Made by a program: the position numbers and the translations under genes
Notes under the pieces: generated by a model
Told to the model about the DNA's origin: nothing
Databases searched by the model: none
What the model saw: only the letters and a program-made list of their open reading frames with translations
Shown here: one piece after another, positions 47,625-55,964 of the stretch
Layout: the number at the start of each line of letters is the position of its first letter
Numbering within the stretch: position 1 is the first letter of the stretch
Assembly: GCF_002688565.1 (NCBI RefSeq)
Contig: NZ_CP024011.1
Location: 124,001 to 188,000, forward strand
Source: Acinetobacter sp. LoGeW2-3
GTDB lineage: Bacteria; Pseudomonadota; Gammaproteobacteria; Pseudomonadales; Moraxellaceae
Reading direction: 5' to 3'
DNA length: 64,000 nt

Positions 47625-47654
47625 AAAAAAGCCCCACATTGAGCAGGGCTTTTT
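47625..47654. terminator. Terminator between the hydrolase gene and apt
   Basis: AAAAAGCCC pairs with GGGCTTTTT around a 12-base loop. A/T tracts on both sides allow use by both convergent genes. Confidence 0.8.
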
Positions 47655-47669
47655 ATTCATCTTTTACGC

Positions 47670-48212
47670 TTAAGCTGCATTAGCTTCAGGCTTAGATTTG
47701 TCATCTAATACAGACCAGATATTCAGACCAAGATCACCATGCAAATCAGGTAAATCAAGGAAAATGCTTGCACCTAGAACTTCGTGATTGCATTTCTTCG
47801 CCAGCTCATTCACAGCTTTCAATGTACCGCCAGTTGCCAGTACGTCGTCTACAATAATTACTTTTTGTGATTGAACTTCAGCAGACATTTCCAGACGGTC
47901 CAGGCCGTATTCCAAGCTATAACCCACGCCAACCACTGGAGGTGGTAATTTACCCGCCTTACGAACCAATAATAGGCCTTTGCCAGTACGCTGCGCCAAC
48001 AGGCTAGCCAATACAAAGCCACGTGCTTCAACAGCAATAAAGCTATCTACTTCTGCCAGTTTTTCAGCAGGAATGCTCGCAATCAAAGCATCAGTTAATG
48101 GACCAATGTTATTCATGAAAAGTGGGGTTAAGTCAAAGAAACAAATACCCGGCTTTGGAAAATCCTGGACAGTACGAATGTGAGACCACAATGAAGTAGA
48201 CATATTGCTCAT
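47670..48212 (-). CDS. apt: Adenine phosphoribosyltransferase
   Basis: A 180-residue purine salvage enzyme converting adenine and PRPP to AMP. The PRPP loop is VIIVDDVLATGGTL, with EARGFVLASLLA and KAGKLPPPVVG as further APRT signatures. The start is 48212 or, three codons on, 48203; neither has a strong ribosome site. Single gene. Confidence 0.95.
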   Translation of the reverse strand: MSNMSTSLWSHIRTVQDFPKPGICFFDLTPLFMNNIGPLTDALIASIPAEKLAEVDSFIAVEARGFVLASLLAQRTGKGLLLVRKAGKLPPPVVGVGYSLEYGLDRLEMSAEVQSQKVIIVDDVLATGGTLKAVNELAKKCNHEVLGASIFLDLPDLHGDLGLNIWSVLDDKSKPEANAA

Positions 48213-48711
48213 GGGAGATCGTTAGATAAGAAAAAGGAACAGGCGAATTTTAAACTTAATTACGACTAAAGGATAGGGAAAATTGAGTACTATTTCAGCG
48301 CCACCTGTCTTGACATTTTAGTATTTATTTTTATTTCAGCTATTTATAACAGGGATTTTTCATAAAAATTTTAATAGATGGTTTAAAACCATAATCCTCC
48401 ACCCTACAGGAAAATATTTTTTTATTTCATTCATCGTCAGAAAAAAAATAAGCTCTCGTTTATTTGTAGAAATAGAATCTTGTTCCAGCAGATTTAAATC
48501 AATAAAAAGCTTGATTAAATGACATTTTCTGGCCTGTATCACTATTCTGCTTTTAATTTCGCTGTTTAAACTGTTATCTACTTTACTTTCCGGACAGAAC
48601 TGCGTAAAAATTTAGCCAAATATGTCCGCTGTTAAATGCCATATTATTAGAGTCTTGCCTGTTTAGGATTATTGAGCCAGCTCCAATATTCGCTGGTTTT
48701 TGGAGAGTTAC
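48213..48711. other. Gene-free region before rubA
   Basis: About 500 AT-rich bases. A reverse-strand frame at 48360-48542 lacks a ribosome site and family features, so I do not call it. CGGACA and TGTCCG, 26 bases apart (about 48593-48630), could be an operator. The rubA promoter should be in the last 100 bases. Confidence 0.4.
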
Positions 48712-48876
48712 ATGAAAAAATATCAATGCATCGTTTGTGGATGGATTTACGACGAAGCTGAAGGCTGGCCGCAGGACGGTATCGTACCTGGCACCAAGTG
48801 GGAAGATATTCCAGATGACTGGACTTGCCCAGACTGTGGCGTTTCTAAAGTCGATTTTGAAATGATCGAAATCTGA
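48712..48876 (+). CDS. rubA: Rubredoxin
   Basis: A 54-residue iron protein, complete from [11 protein letters not shown] to FEMIEI. The four Cys iron ligands are in CIVCG (residues 6 and 9) and CPDCG (39 and 42), the classic rubredoxin spacing. It carries electrons from rubredoxin reductase to an alkane 1-monooxygenase in the cytosol. GGAGAG precedes the ATG. The next gene is rubB, as in Acinetobacter ADP1. Confidence 0.96.
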   Translation: MKKYQCIVCGWIYDEAEGWPQDGIVPGTKWEDIPDDWTCPDCGVSKVDFEMIEI

Positions 48877-48888
48877 TTTCGCTCAGAC

Positions 48889-48915
48889 AAAGGCCATATT
48901 GAGTGGTCTTTTTTT
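48889..48915 (+). terminator. Terminator-like hairpin between rubA and rubB
   Basis: AAAGGCCA pairs with TGGTCTTT (one G-U) around TATTGAG, followed by a T-tract. It may attenuate the operon so that rubredoxin is made in excess of its reductase. Confidence 0.65.
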
Positions 48916-48954
48916 ATGCCCTTCTACAATCTATAAAAAAGCATGGAGTTAAAT

Positions 48955-50133
48955 ATGCACCCTATCGTCATTATTGGTTCAGGTATGGCAGGCTATGCTG
49001 TCGCACGCGAATTTCGCAAGCTTAATCCAGACCATGAACTAGTTATGATTTGTGCCGATGATGCGACCAACTACGCGAAACCGACACTTTCCAATGCTTT
49101 AGTGGGCAAAAAAGCACCTGAAAATATTGCCTTAGGCGATGCTGCAAAAATGGCGGCTCAGTTAAATATGCGTATTGAAACACATAGCTGGGTCAAAACC
49201 ATTGATGCGGTTGCACATGAACTGACTGTTGTAAAAGATCAGGCTGAGCATAAACAGATGTATTCAAAACTGGTTCTTGCGGTGGGTGCACAGCCAGTTC
49301 GTCTGGCCATTTCCGGTGATGGCAGTGATGACATTCATGTGGTCAACAACCTGACTGACTATAAAGCTTTCCGTGCCAGTCTGGAAAAACGTGAAGATAA
49401 GCGCGTGGTAATTTTAGGTGCAGGCCTGATTGGCTGTGAATTTGCCAATGACCTGCAAAACACCGGTCATCAGGTAACTGTCATTGACCTGGCACCGCAA
49501 CCTTTAGCGCGTTTACTGCCAGCACACGTTGCAGATGCTTTTCAGCAAAATCTGGAAGAAACGGGTATCAACTTTGTATTAGGTACAACTGTTGAGAAAG
49601 TCTCTAAAGTTGAAAATGGTGACTATCTGGTAACTTTAGCCAATGGTCAGTCTGTCATTGCTGATGTAGTTCTGTCTGCGGTGGGCTTACAGCCAAATGC
49701 ATCAGTTGCGAAAGAAGCTGGTATACAGATCGGTCGCGGTATTCTGACCAATAGCCAGTTAGAAACTAATCTGGCGGATATTTTTGCTGTCGGTGACTGT
49801 GCTGAAGTTAATGGAACTTTATTGCCTTATGTGATGCCGATTATGCAGCAGGCTCGTGCGCTGGCTAAGACCTTAAATGGTGAAACTACAGCAGTCCATT
49901 ACCCAGCGATGCCAGTCGCAGTAAAAACTCCTGCAGCACCACTGACTGTACTGCCTGCACCAGCGAATGTTGATGTAACTTGGGACACCGAAGAATTTGA
50001 AGATGGCATGATTGCCAAAGCTACAGATGCTGAAGGAACTTTACGCGGTTTTGTGCTCTTAGGGGCGACAGCAGGGAAACAACGTCTTACTTTGACTAAG
50101 CAGGTTCCTGACTTGATTCCTGTATCAGTTTAA
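48955..50133 (+). CDS. rubB: Rubredoxin-NAD(P)+ reductase
   Basis: A 392-residue FAD protein of the pyridine nucleotide-disulfide oxidoreductase fold, passing electrons from NADH to rubredoxin. FAD site VIIGSGMAGYAVAREF at residues 4-19, NAD site VVILGAGLIGCEFANDL, and a second FAD contact in IFAVGDCAEV. I start at ATG 48955, with GGAG six bases upstream; an ATG four codons earlier contains that site. It follows rubA and precedes an esterase and oxyR, the order known as rubA-rubB-estB-oxyR in ADP1. Confidence 0.95.
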   Translation: MHPIVIIGSGMAGYAVAREFRKLNPDHELVMICADDATNYAKPTLSNALVGKKAPENIALGDAAKMAAQLNMRIETHSWVKTIDAVAHELTVVKDQAEHKQMYSKLVLAVGAQPVRLAISGDGSDDIHVVNNLTDYKAFRASLEKREDKRVVILGAGLIGCEFANDLQNTGHQVTVIDLAPQPLARLLPAHVADAFQQNLEETGINFVLGTTVEKVSKVENGDYLVTLANGQSVIADVVLSAVGLQPNASVAKEAGIQIGRGILTNSQLETNLADIFAVGDCAEVNGTLLPYVMPIMQQARALAKTLNGETTAVHYPAMPVAVKTPAAPLTVLPAPANVDVTWDTEEFEDGMIAKATDAEGTLRGFVLLGATAGKQRLTLTKQVPDLIPVSV

Positions 50134-50144
50134 GGTTTAAATAC

Positions 50145-50180
50145 AAAGGACATTCTTTGTACAGTACAGAATGTCCTTTT
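50145..50180 (+). terminator. Terminator-like hairpin between rubB and estB
   Basis: AAAGGACATTCT (50145-50156) pairs perfectly over 12 bp with AGAATGTCCTTT (50168-50179) and a T follows. The estB ribosome site comes directly after it, so it would separate or attenuate estB expression. Confidence 0.7.
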
Positions 50181-50194
50181 ATAGGGAACTTAAC

Positions 50195-51139
50195 ATGAAT
50201 AGTCATGTGCAATCGAGTCTATTACCATCTCCATATACGGCATTCATGCATGAAACCAAGATTGATCTTGGCAATGGGATTGAATTGCATGTCGAAGTGG
50301 GTGGTCAGGAGAATCGCCCGACCCTGTTACTGATTATGGGTCTGGGTGCACAGATGCTATATTGGCCAGACTTTTTCTGTAAATCATTTATCGACCAAGG
50401 TTTCCGGGTCATTCGTTTTGATAATCGCGATATCGGCTTATCTTCAAAAGTTCATCATAAAGGTCCACGACTGAATACCCTGAAACTGATGGGTCGCTTC
50501 GTGTTAGGTCTGGGGAATCAGGGTGCGCCTTATACCCTGTACGACATGGCCGACGATGTCAGTCTGTTGATTGATAAAATGGAACTGGATGAAGTGTATG
50601 TCCTCGGTGCTTCGATGGGCGGTATGATTGCCCAGATTCTGGCAGCACGTTATCCTGAAAAAGTAAAAAAGCTGGCCTTGCTATTTACCAGTAACAATCA
50701 ACCCTTATTACCCCCACCATTTCCAAAACAACTTTTTAGCCTGATTGGCAAACCCGCTTCACATGATGAAGATGGTATTGTCGACCATAGTTTGAAACTG
50801 TTTAACATCATTGGCTCACCTGGTTATATCAACCAACTTGAGGCAATGCAGACCGCTCGTAAATTATATAATCGAAGTTATTACCCAGCGGGTGTACTTC
50901 AACAGTTTTTAGCAATATTATGTACGGGCTCGTTGCTGCAACTGGATAAGCAAATCCGACATGAGACGCTTGTGGTACATGGTTCTCAAGATCGCTTGCT
51001 GCCACCCGGCCATGGTAAGGCTGTTGCGAAAGCAATATCTGGTGCTAAATTTGAATTAATTGATGGAATGGGGCATGATATCCCACCGCATTTTATTCCA
51101 TATCTTAGCGAATTATTTGCTGATCATTTTAAATCATAA
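50195..51139 (+). CDS. estB: Alpha/beta hydrolase esterase EstB
   Basis: A 314-residue hydrolase. LLIMGLGAQMLYW gives the oxyanion strand, LGASMGGMIAQILAA the nucleophile Ser, LVVHGSQDRLLPP the acid and GMGHDIPPHF the catalytic His. No signal peptide, so cytosolic. The name follows the ADP1 operon, where estB lies between rubB and oxyR. AGGGAA seven bases before ATG 50195 decides the start. oxyR begins 12 bases downstream. Confidence 0.9.
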   Translation: MNSHVQSSLLPSPYTAFMHETKIDLGNGIELHVEVGGQENRPTLLLIMGLGAQMLYWPDFFCKSFIDQGFRVIRFDNRDIGLSSKVHHKGPRLNTLKLMGRFVLGLGNQGAPYTLYDMADDVSLLIDKMELDEVYVLGASMGGMIAQILAARYPEKVKKLALLFTSNNQPLLPPPFPKQLFSLIGKPASHDEDGIVDHSLKLFNIIGSPGYINQLEAMQTARKLYNRSYYPAGVLQQFLAILCTGSLLQLDKQIRHETLVVHGSQDRLLPPGHGKAVAKAISGAKFELIDGMGHDIPPHFIPYLSELFADHFKS

Positions 51140-51151
51140 AATTAGGACACT

Positions 51152-52051
51152 ATGGCTGCATTACCATCCCTAAGACAGCTGTCATATCTCGTAACACTGT
51201 CTGAGACGCTGCATTTTACAGAAGCTGCCCGTCGTTCATTTGTGACCCAGTCCACCCTGTCGGGCGGGATCATGGAGTTGGAGCGTTTACTCGGTGGCGT
51301 TCTTGTTGAACGTGATCGCCAGAATGTACGCTTGACTCCCCTCGGAGAACAAGTGGTTGCACGCGCCCGTGTTCTACTGGCTGATGCTCAGGACTTAATG
51401 CGTTTAAGTCGTGAGATGAGTGAACCTTTGACAGGTGATTTGCACTTAGGTGTGATTCCGACCATTGCGCCGTTCATTTTGTCGCAATTACTCGATGAAG
51501 TGCATAAGCAGTTACCGAAAATTCAGCTGCATCTGCACGAAGCACAAAGTGAAAAGATTGTCGAAAAACTTGAGCATGGCAACCTGGATATGGTTGTGCT
51601 GGCGCTACCTTTTGACACTCGCAGCCTGAAAGTTGCTGAGATTGTGAAAGAAAATCTGTATGTGGTACACCACAAGTCAGATCAGAATGCAGCGAATGCC
51701 CATTCATTAGAAGATTTGGATCTTTCTCGTTTAATGTTACTGGAAGAAGGTCATTGTCTACGTGATCATGCTTTAAGTGCATGCCCGATTGGTGAACGTA
51801 AGAATGATCACCGTCTAAAAGCAAGTTCATTGCCGACCTTAATCGAGATGGTGTCTTCGAATCTTGGTTTTACCCTGTTGCCTGAAATTGCACTGCATAC
51901 CAACATGATTAAAGCCAATCCTGATCTTCAGGTAAAACAGATTGCTGCTGCACCAAGCCGTACTCTGGCACTGGTGACACGCAAAAGTACTCCGCTGCAA
52001 AGCGAATTTGATGTACTACTACCAATCCTGCAAAAAATCGCACAGCACTAA
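51152..52051 (+). CDS. oxyR: LysR-type hydrogen peroxide sensor OxyR
   Basis: A 299-residue regulator. LysR winged helix-turn-helix at residues about 5-65 (LRQLSYLVTLSETLHFTEAARR), then the peroxide-sensing domain with Cys202 and Cys211 in HCLRDHALSAC, the same nine-residue spacing as the E. coli redox pair. Oxidation to a disulfide would activate antioxidant genes. It is co-directional with estB, probably the last gene of the rub operon. Confidence 0.95.
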   Translation: MAALPSLRQLSYLVTLSETLHFTEAARRSFVTQSTLSGGIMELERLLGGVLVERDRQNVRLTPLGEQVVARARVLLADAQDLMRLSREMSEPLTGDLHLGVIPTIAPFILSQLLDEVHKQLPKIQLHLHEAQSEKIVEKLEHGNLDMVVLALPFDTRSLKVAEIVKENLYVVHHKSDQNAANAHSLEDLDLSRLMLLEEGHCLRDHALSACPIGERKNDHRLKASSLPTLIEMVSSNLGFTLLPEIALHTNMIKANPDLQVKQIAAAPSRTLALVTRKSTPLQSEFDVLLPILQKIAQH

Positions 52052-52069
52052 TCATCATATTGCTGACTT

Positions 52070-52096
52070 AAAAAGGAGCTATCAGGCTCCTTTTTA
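52070..52096 (+). terminator. Terminator of oxyR
   Basis: AAAAAGGAGC pairs with GCTCCTTTTT around TATCAG. Confidence 0.88.
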
Positions 52097-52122
52097 TTTT
52101 TAGAACTGAAAATTTAAGATAG

Positions 52123-52153
52123 AAAAAAGGCTGGATTTCCAGCCTCTTTTTTT
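52123..52153 (-). terminator. Terminator of ppk1
   Basis: AAAAAAGGCTGG pairs with CCAGCCTCTTTTTT around ATTT, with A/T tracts on both sides, 13 bases after the ppk1 stop. Confidence 0.85.
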
Positions 52154-52165
52154 AAGATTCAGTAC

Positions 52166-54247
52166 TTATTTAATCGTTTCCAGTAACACACGCTGTGCAT
52201 TATGTGGTTGTTCACCTTCTGCAGGTTGTGCACGAATCCAAGTTCCATCACTTTGTAGCAACCAGGCTTGCTGATTATCTTTCAGGTAATTCAATAAGCC
52301 CTGCTGATAGATGCGTTTCTTCAGCGCTTCATCTTCAATCGGGAAGCAGGCTTCAACCCGGTTAAACAGGTTACGGTCCATCCAGTCGGCACTCGAGCAA
52401 TAAATACGGGAATTGCCATTATTGCTAAAGTAATACACGCGGGTATGTTCCAGGAAACGACCGACGATGGAACGTACCCGGATATTTTCCGACAAGCCCG
52501 GCAAACCTGGACGCAGACAGCAAATCGAACGAATAATCAGGTCAATCTGCACACCCGCCTGTGATGCTTCATACAGCTTATTGATCAGCTGCAGTTCAGT
52601 CAGCGCATTCACTTTGACAATGATCTGCGCCTTCTTACCTTCTTTAGCATTGGCAATTTCATTGTCGATGTAATTTACCAGCTGGGCTTGCAAGGTAAAT
52701 GGCGCATGTAGCAGCTTTTTCAGCTTGGCCATTTTGCCCATACCAGTCAATTCCTGGAAGATCCGGTGCACATCTTCACATAGCTCTTTATCGGTAGTTA
52801 GCAGGCCATAATCGGTATAGATGCGCGCATTGCCAGCGTGATAGTTCCCGGTACCAAGATGGACATAGCGCACTAGCTTGTTATTTTCGCGGCGTACGAC
52901 CAGAATCATTTTGGCATGGGTCTTATAGCCAACGATGCCATACACCACTACTGCCCCTGCTTCTTGCAGGACATTGGCTACGGCGATATTCGATTCCTCA
53001 TCAAAACGCGCACGCAGTTCGATGACTGCAGTGACTTCCTTACCATTTCGTGCTGCTTCTGCCAGTACCTGGACAATTTCCGAGTCCGCACCGCTACGAT
53101 ATAAAGTCTGTTTGATCGCCAGCACTTGTGGATCACGTGCAGCCTCACGCAGCAATGAAATCACTGGTGAGAAAGATTCATAGGGATGATGCAGCAGAAT
53201 GTCCTGTTTCTGCATCGCGCTGAAGATATTTTCAGATTTCTTTAAGACCTTGGGTACGATTGGCGTATGCGAGTCATAACGCAAATGAGGACGTTTAAAA
53301 TTCGACAGCAGACGTGCCAGGTTTACTGGACCGGCAACTTTATACAGCTGCTCATGTTCAAGATCGAACTCTTCCAGCAAGTATTCATAAATATGCTGAG
53401 GACAATTTTCAGTGACTTCCAGACGTACTGCACGACCAAAACGGCGTGAGTTCAACTCACCTTTTAAGGCAATCGCCAGATCTTCGACATCTTCGTTTAA
53501 AGCCAAATCAGCATTACGGGTCACGCGGAACTGATAGCATCCGGTTGCAGTCATACCCGGGAACAAGTCGGAGACATGTTCATGGATAATGGCTGAAAGC
53601 ATGACATGATGTTCTTTCCCACCCGTTAGTTCATCCGGCAAACGCACTACACGTGGCAATGAACGCGGTGCAGGAACAACAGCTAGGTCGATCTGACGAC
53701 CAAAAGCGTCCTTCCCTTCTAGCGTCACAATAAAGTTCAGGGATTTATTCACTAAACGTGGGAATGGATGAGCAGGATCTAGACTAATCGGCGTTAAGAC
53801 CGGTGCTACCTGTTCCTGGAAATATTTTTTCACCCATTGCGACTGTGCTGGCGTCAGTTCACCACGGCGCAGAAAACAGATATCTTCTTCACGCAGTTTA
53901 GGCAGAATTTCTTCATTTAAAATTCGGTACTGACGTTCAATCGCGGCATGTGCAGTTTTGGAAATCTGATCCAGCACCTGTTTCGGCGTTAAACCATCCG
54001 GACTGCGGCTTTCATTGCCCAGATCCAGCTGTTCCATGACACCCGCAACACGAATCTCAAAAAACTCATCCAGATTACGTGAGAAAATCAGCAGAAAATT
54101 CATGCGTTCAAGTAGTGGATGCAAAGGATCGACAGCCTGTTCCAGGACACGCAAATGAAAGTCCAGAATAGACAGTTCCCGGTTAATGTAACGGTCATTA
54201 TAAGTATATTCAGTCTGTACTGAAGGGCTGCTGGCTGCCGTATTCAT
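52166..54247 (-). CDS. ppk1: Polyphosphate kinase 1
   Basis: A 693-residue membrane-peripheral enzyme that polymerises the gamma-phosphate of ATP into polyphosphate. [20 protein letters not shown] starts the N domain. The catalytic core has the autophosphorylated His region [24 protein letters not shown] and the second conserved segment [23 protein letters not shown]. Length is normal. A single gene downstream of mtgA but separated from it by a terminator. Confidence 0.96.
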   Translation of the reverse strand: MNTAASSPSVQTEYTYNDRYINRELSILDFHLRVLEQAVDPLHPLLERMNFLLIFSRNLDEFFEIRVAGVMEQLDLGNESRSPDGLTPKQVLDQISKTAHAAIERQYRILNEEILPKLREEDICFLRRGELTPAQSQWVKKYFQEQVAPVLTPISLDPAHPFPRLVNKSLNFIVTLEGKDAFGRQIDLAVVPAPRSLPRVVRLPDELTGGKEHHVMLSAIIHEHVSDLFPGMTATGCYQFRVTRNADLALNEDVEDLAIALKGELNSRRFGRAVRLEVTENCPQHIYEYLLEEFDLEHEQLYKVAGPVNLARLLSNFKRPHLRYDSHTPIVPKVLKKSENIFSAMQKQDILLHHPYESFSPVISLLREAARDPQVLAIKQTLYRSGADSEIVQVLAEAARNGKEVTAVIELRARFDEESNIAVANVLQEAGAVVVYGIVGYKTHAKMILVVRRENNKLVRYVHLGTGNYHAGNARIYTDYGLLTTDKELCEDVHRIFQELTGMGKMAKLKKLLHAPFTLQAQLVNYIDNEIANAKEGKKAQIIVKVNALTELQLINKLYEASQAGVQIDLIIRSICCLRPGLPGLSENIRVRSIVGRFLEHTRVYYFSNNGNSRIYCSSADWMDRNLFNRVEACFPIEDEALKKRIYQQGLLNYLKDNQQAWLLQSDGTWIRAQPAEGEQPHNAQRVLLETIK

Positions 54248-54318
54248 ATCGAACCTTTTAATCTTTTTAAAGCCTGAGTCAATAGTATCAGTATGCTTTA
54301 AATTTATGACAATTTCAT

Positions 54319-54345
54319 AAAAAAAGCCCGAATTCTCGGGCTTTA
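54319..54345 (-). terminator. Terminator of mtgA
   Basis: AAAGCCCGA pairs with TCGGGCTTT around ATTC, with the T-tract on the reverse strand. Confidence 0.82.
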
Positions 54346-54374
54346 TGGTGATTTTTTATAACCAATCTTTACCA

Positions 54375-55049
54375 TTAAGGTAATTCTGCATAACGCATAT
54401 AACGCTGGATCATGCGCTTACGTGCTTTCAAGGCAGAAGCATTACGATTTTCCTCAAAATATTTCGGATTGGTTAAAATCGCCGCCAAGAAAATAGCTTC
54501 TTCCCGAGTCAGACTTTTCGAAGTTTTACCAAAATAATGCTTGGCTGCTGCTTCTACCCCGTAAATATGATGACCAAACTCAATTGAGTTCAAATACACC
54601 TCAAGGATCCGTTGTTTCGACCACATGCGTTCCATCATCCAAGTGGCAACTGCTTCCTGACCTTTACGCAGAAAAGAACGTTTATTAAACAGGAACAGAT
54701 TTTTTGCTAGCTGCTGGGAAATAGTAGAACCACCTGCAACTACTTTACCCTGCTCTTTATTCCGGCTCAAAGCCGTCTGAATCCCATCCCAGTCAAAACC
54801 ATGGTGATGTACAAATTTGCCATCTTCCGCAGTCACCACTGCTTTTTTCAGATTGGTACTAATCTCGTCATAAGGACGCCATTGATGCTGAATCGGTTTA
54901 GAGGGTTCAGTCCAGTAATCAAGTCGCATCATCATGGTGGTATTGACCGGATTGAAACGCCACCAAGCCAGACTGGCAAAGATCCAGAGTTGAATGCATA
55001 ACACCACACTGAACAGCAGCAAGAATACTCGGATCAGAAAAGCTTTCAT
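54375..55049 (-). CDS. mtgA: Monofunctional peptidoglycan transglycosylase
   Basis: A 224-residue GT51 enzyme polymerising lipid II into glycan strands. The N-terminal membrane helix is at about residues 6-30. Catalytic Glu is in [18 protein letters not shown], and [15 protein letters not shown] and [27 protein letters not shown] are family motifs. It lacks a transpeptidase domain, so it is the monofunctional type. It acts on the periplasmic face. Confidence 0.95.
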   Translation of the reverse strand: MKAFLIRVFLLLFSVVLCIQLWIFASLAWWRFNPVNTTMMMRLDYWTEPSKPIQHQWRPYDEISTNLKKAVVTAEDGKFVHHHGFDWDGIQTALSRNKEQGKVVAGGSTISQQLAKNLFLFNKRSFLRKGQEAVATWMMERMWSKQRILEVYLNSIEFGHHIYGVEAAAKHYFGKTSKSLTREEAIFLAAILTNPKYFEENRNASALKARKRMIQRYMRYAELP

Positions 55050-55125
55050 GTCAGTGTGTTACTCCTGAAGATGTCATTTTTCGTGTTAAGCTTATTTGAA
55101 ATATCTCATACAGCGCAAGAATAGC

Positions 55126-55944
55126 ATGTCTGAATACGCACCTCCTTCCATTCACCGTAAACTGGACGTCCACGCCTGGTGGTTTACTGCAGTATTGATT
55201 GCAGTGAATGTCGGATTATTTGTCTGGCAGATTCTGACCGGCACCGATGCCAGTCATCCGAGTACGCAAGATGCTATCCGCTGGGGTGCTGATTATGCAC
55301 CTTTGACTTATCTGGCGGAACCCATTCGCGTGTTCAGCAGCATGTTTTTTCATTTTGGCCTGATTCATTTAATGTTGAACATGTGGGCGCTGTATATTTT
55401 TGGTAGCGTCTCAGAACAGCTGTTTGGACGCTGGTATTTCGTTGGTCTTTATCTCTGTGCTGGACTGATGGGCAGTCTGTTCAGCGGTTATATGAATATT
55501 CAGGATAGTTATGCCTTAATTGAAGGCGGTGTCGCCAATCCGGGGCTTTTACCGAGCGTGAGTGCTGGTGCCTCAGGTGCAGTGATGGGCTTAGGTGGCG
55601 CGTTGACGATCTTATCGATTCTGCCAATTCTTCCACGCCAGCGCTTTATCCTTGATAAAAAAACCTTGCTGATGGTGATGGGGATCAACCTGTTTATGGG
55701 CTTTATGATTGCCGGCATCAATAATGCTGCACATATAGGCGGGATGATTATGGGCGCTGTGCTGGCAGCACTGTGGTATGCCGGACAAAAATTACAACGT
55801 GCTAATTTCATTCAATTGATCGCTCTCATAGCCACCCTCGCTGCCTGTTATGGACTCTATCAATATAACCTTGCTCTTATTGAGCCTATTGAGCCACTCT
55901 GGCAGGAAATTCTGGAGATGATGCGTCAGCAGTTAAAGCTGTAA
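55126..55944 (+). CDS. Rhomboid family intramembrane serine protease
   Basis: A 272-residue membrane protein with six or seven helices. The catalytic dyad is visible: Ser150 in GASGAVMG and His203 in NAAHIGGM. HFGLIHLMLNMWALYIFG supplies the oxyanion His-x-x-x-Asn. An extra C-terminal helix follows the core. The substrate is unknown. The ATG at 55126 is preferred over an upstream TTG. It is divergent from mtgA. Confidence 0.9.
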   Translation: MSEYAPPSIHRKLDVHAWWFTAVLIAVNVGLFVWQILTGTDASHPSTQDAIRWGADYAPLTYLAEPIRVFSSMFFHFGLIHLMLNMWALYIFGSVSEQLFGRWYFVGLYLCAGLMGSLFSGYMNIQDSYALIEGGVANPGLLPSVSAGASGAVMGLGGALTILSILPILPRQRFILDKKTLLMVMGINLFMGFMIAGINNAAHIGGMIMGAVLAALWYAGQKLQRANFIQLIALIATLAACYGLYQYNLALIEPIEPLWQEILEMMRQQLKL

Positions 55945-55964
55945 CTGACGCATCTTCCTAGGTC

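Noticed and set aside
48360..48542. Reverse 60-codon frame upstream of rubA
   Set aside because: No ribosome site and no family features; it lies in AT-rich DNA where open frames arise by chance.
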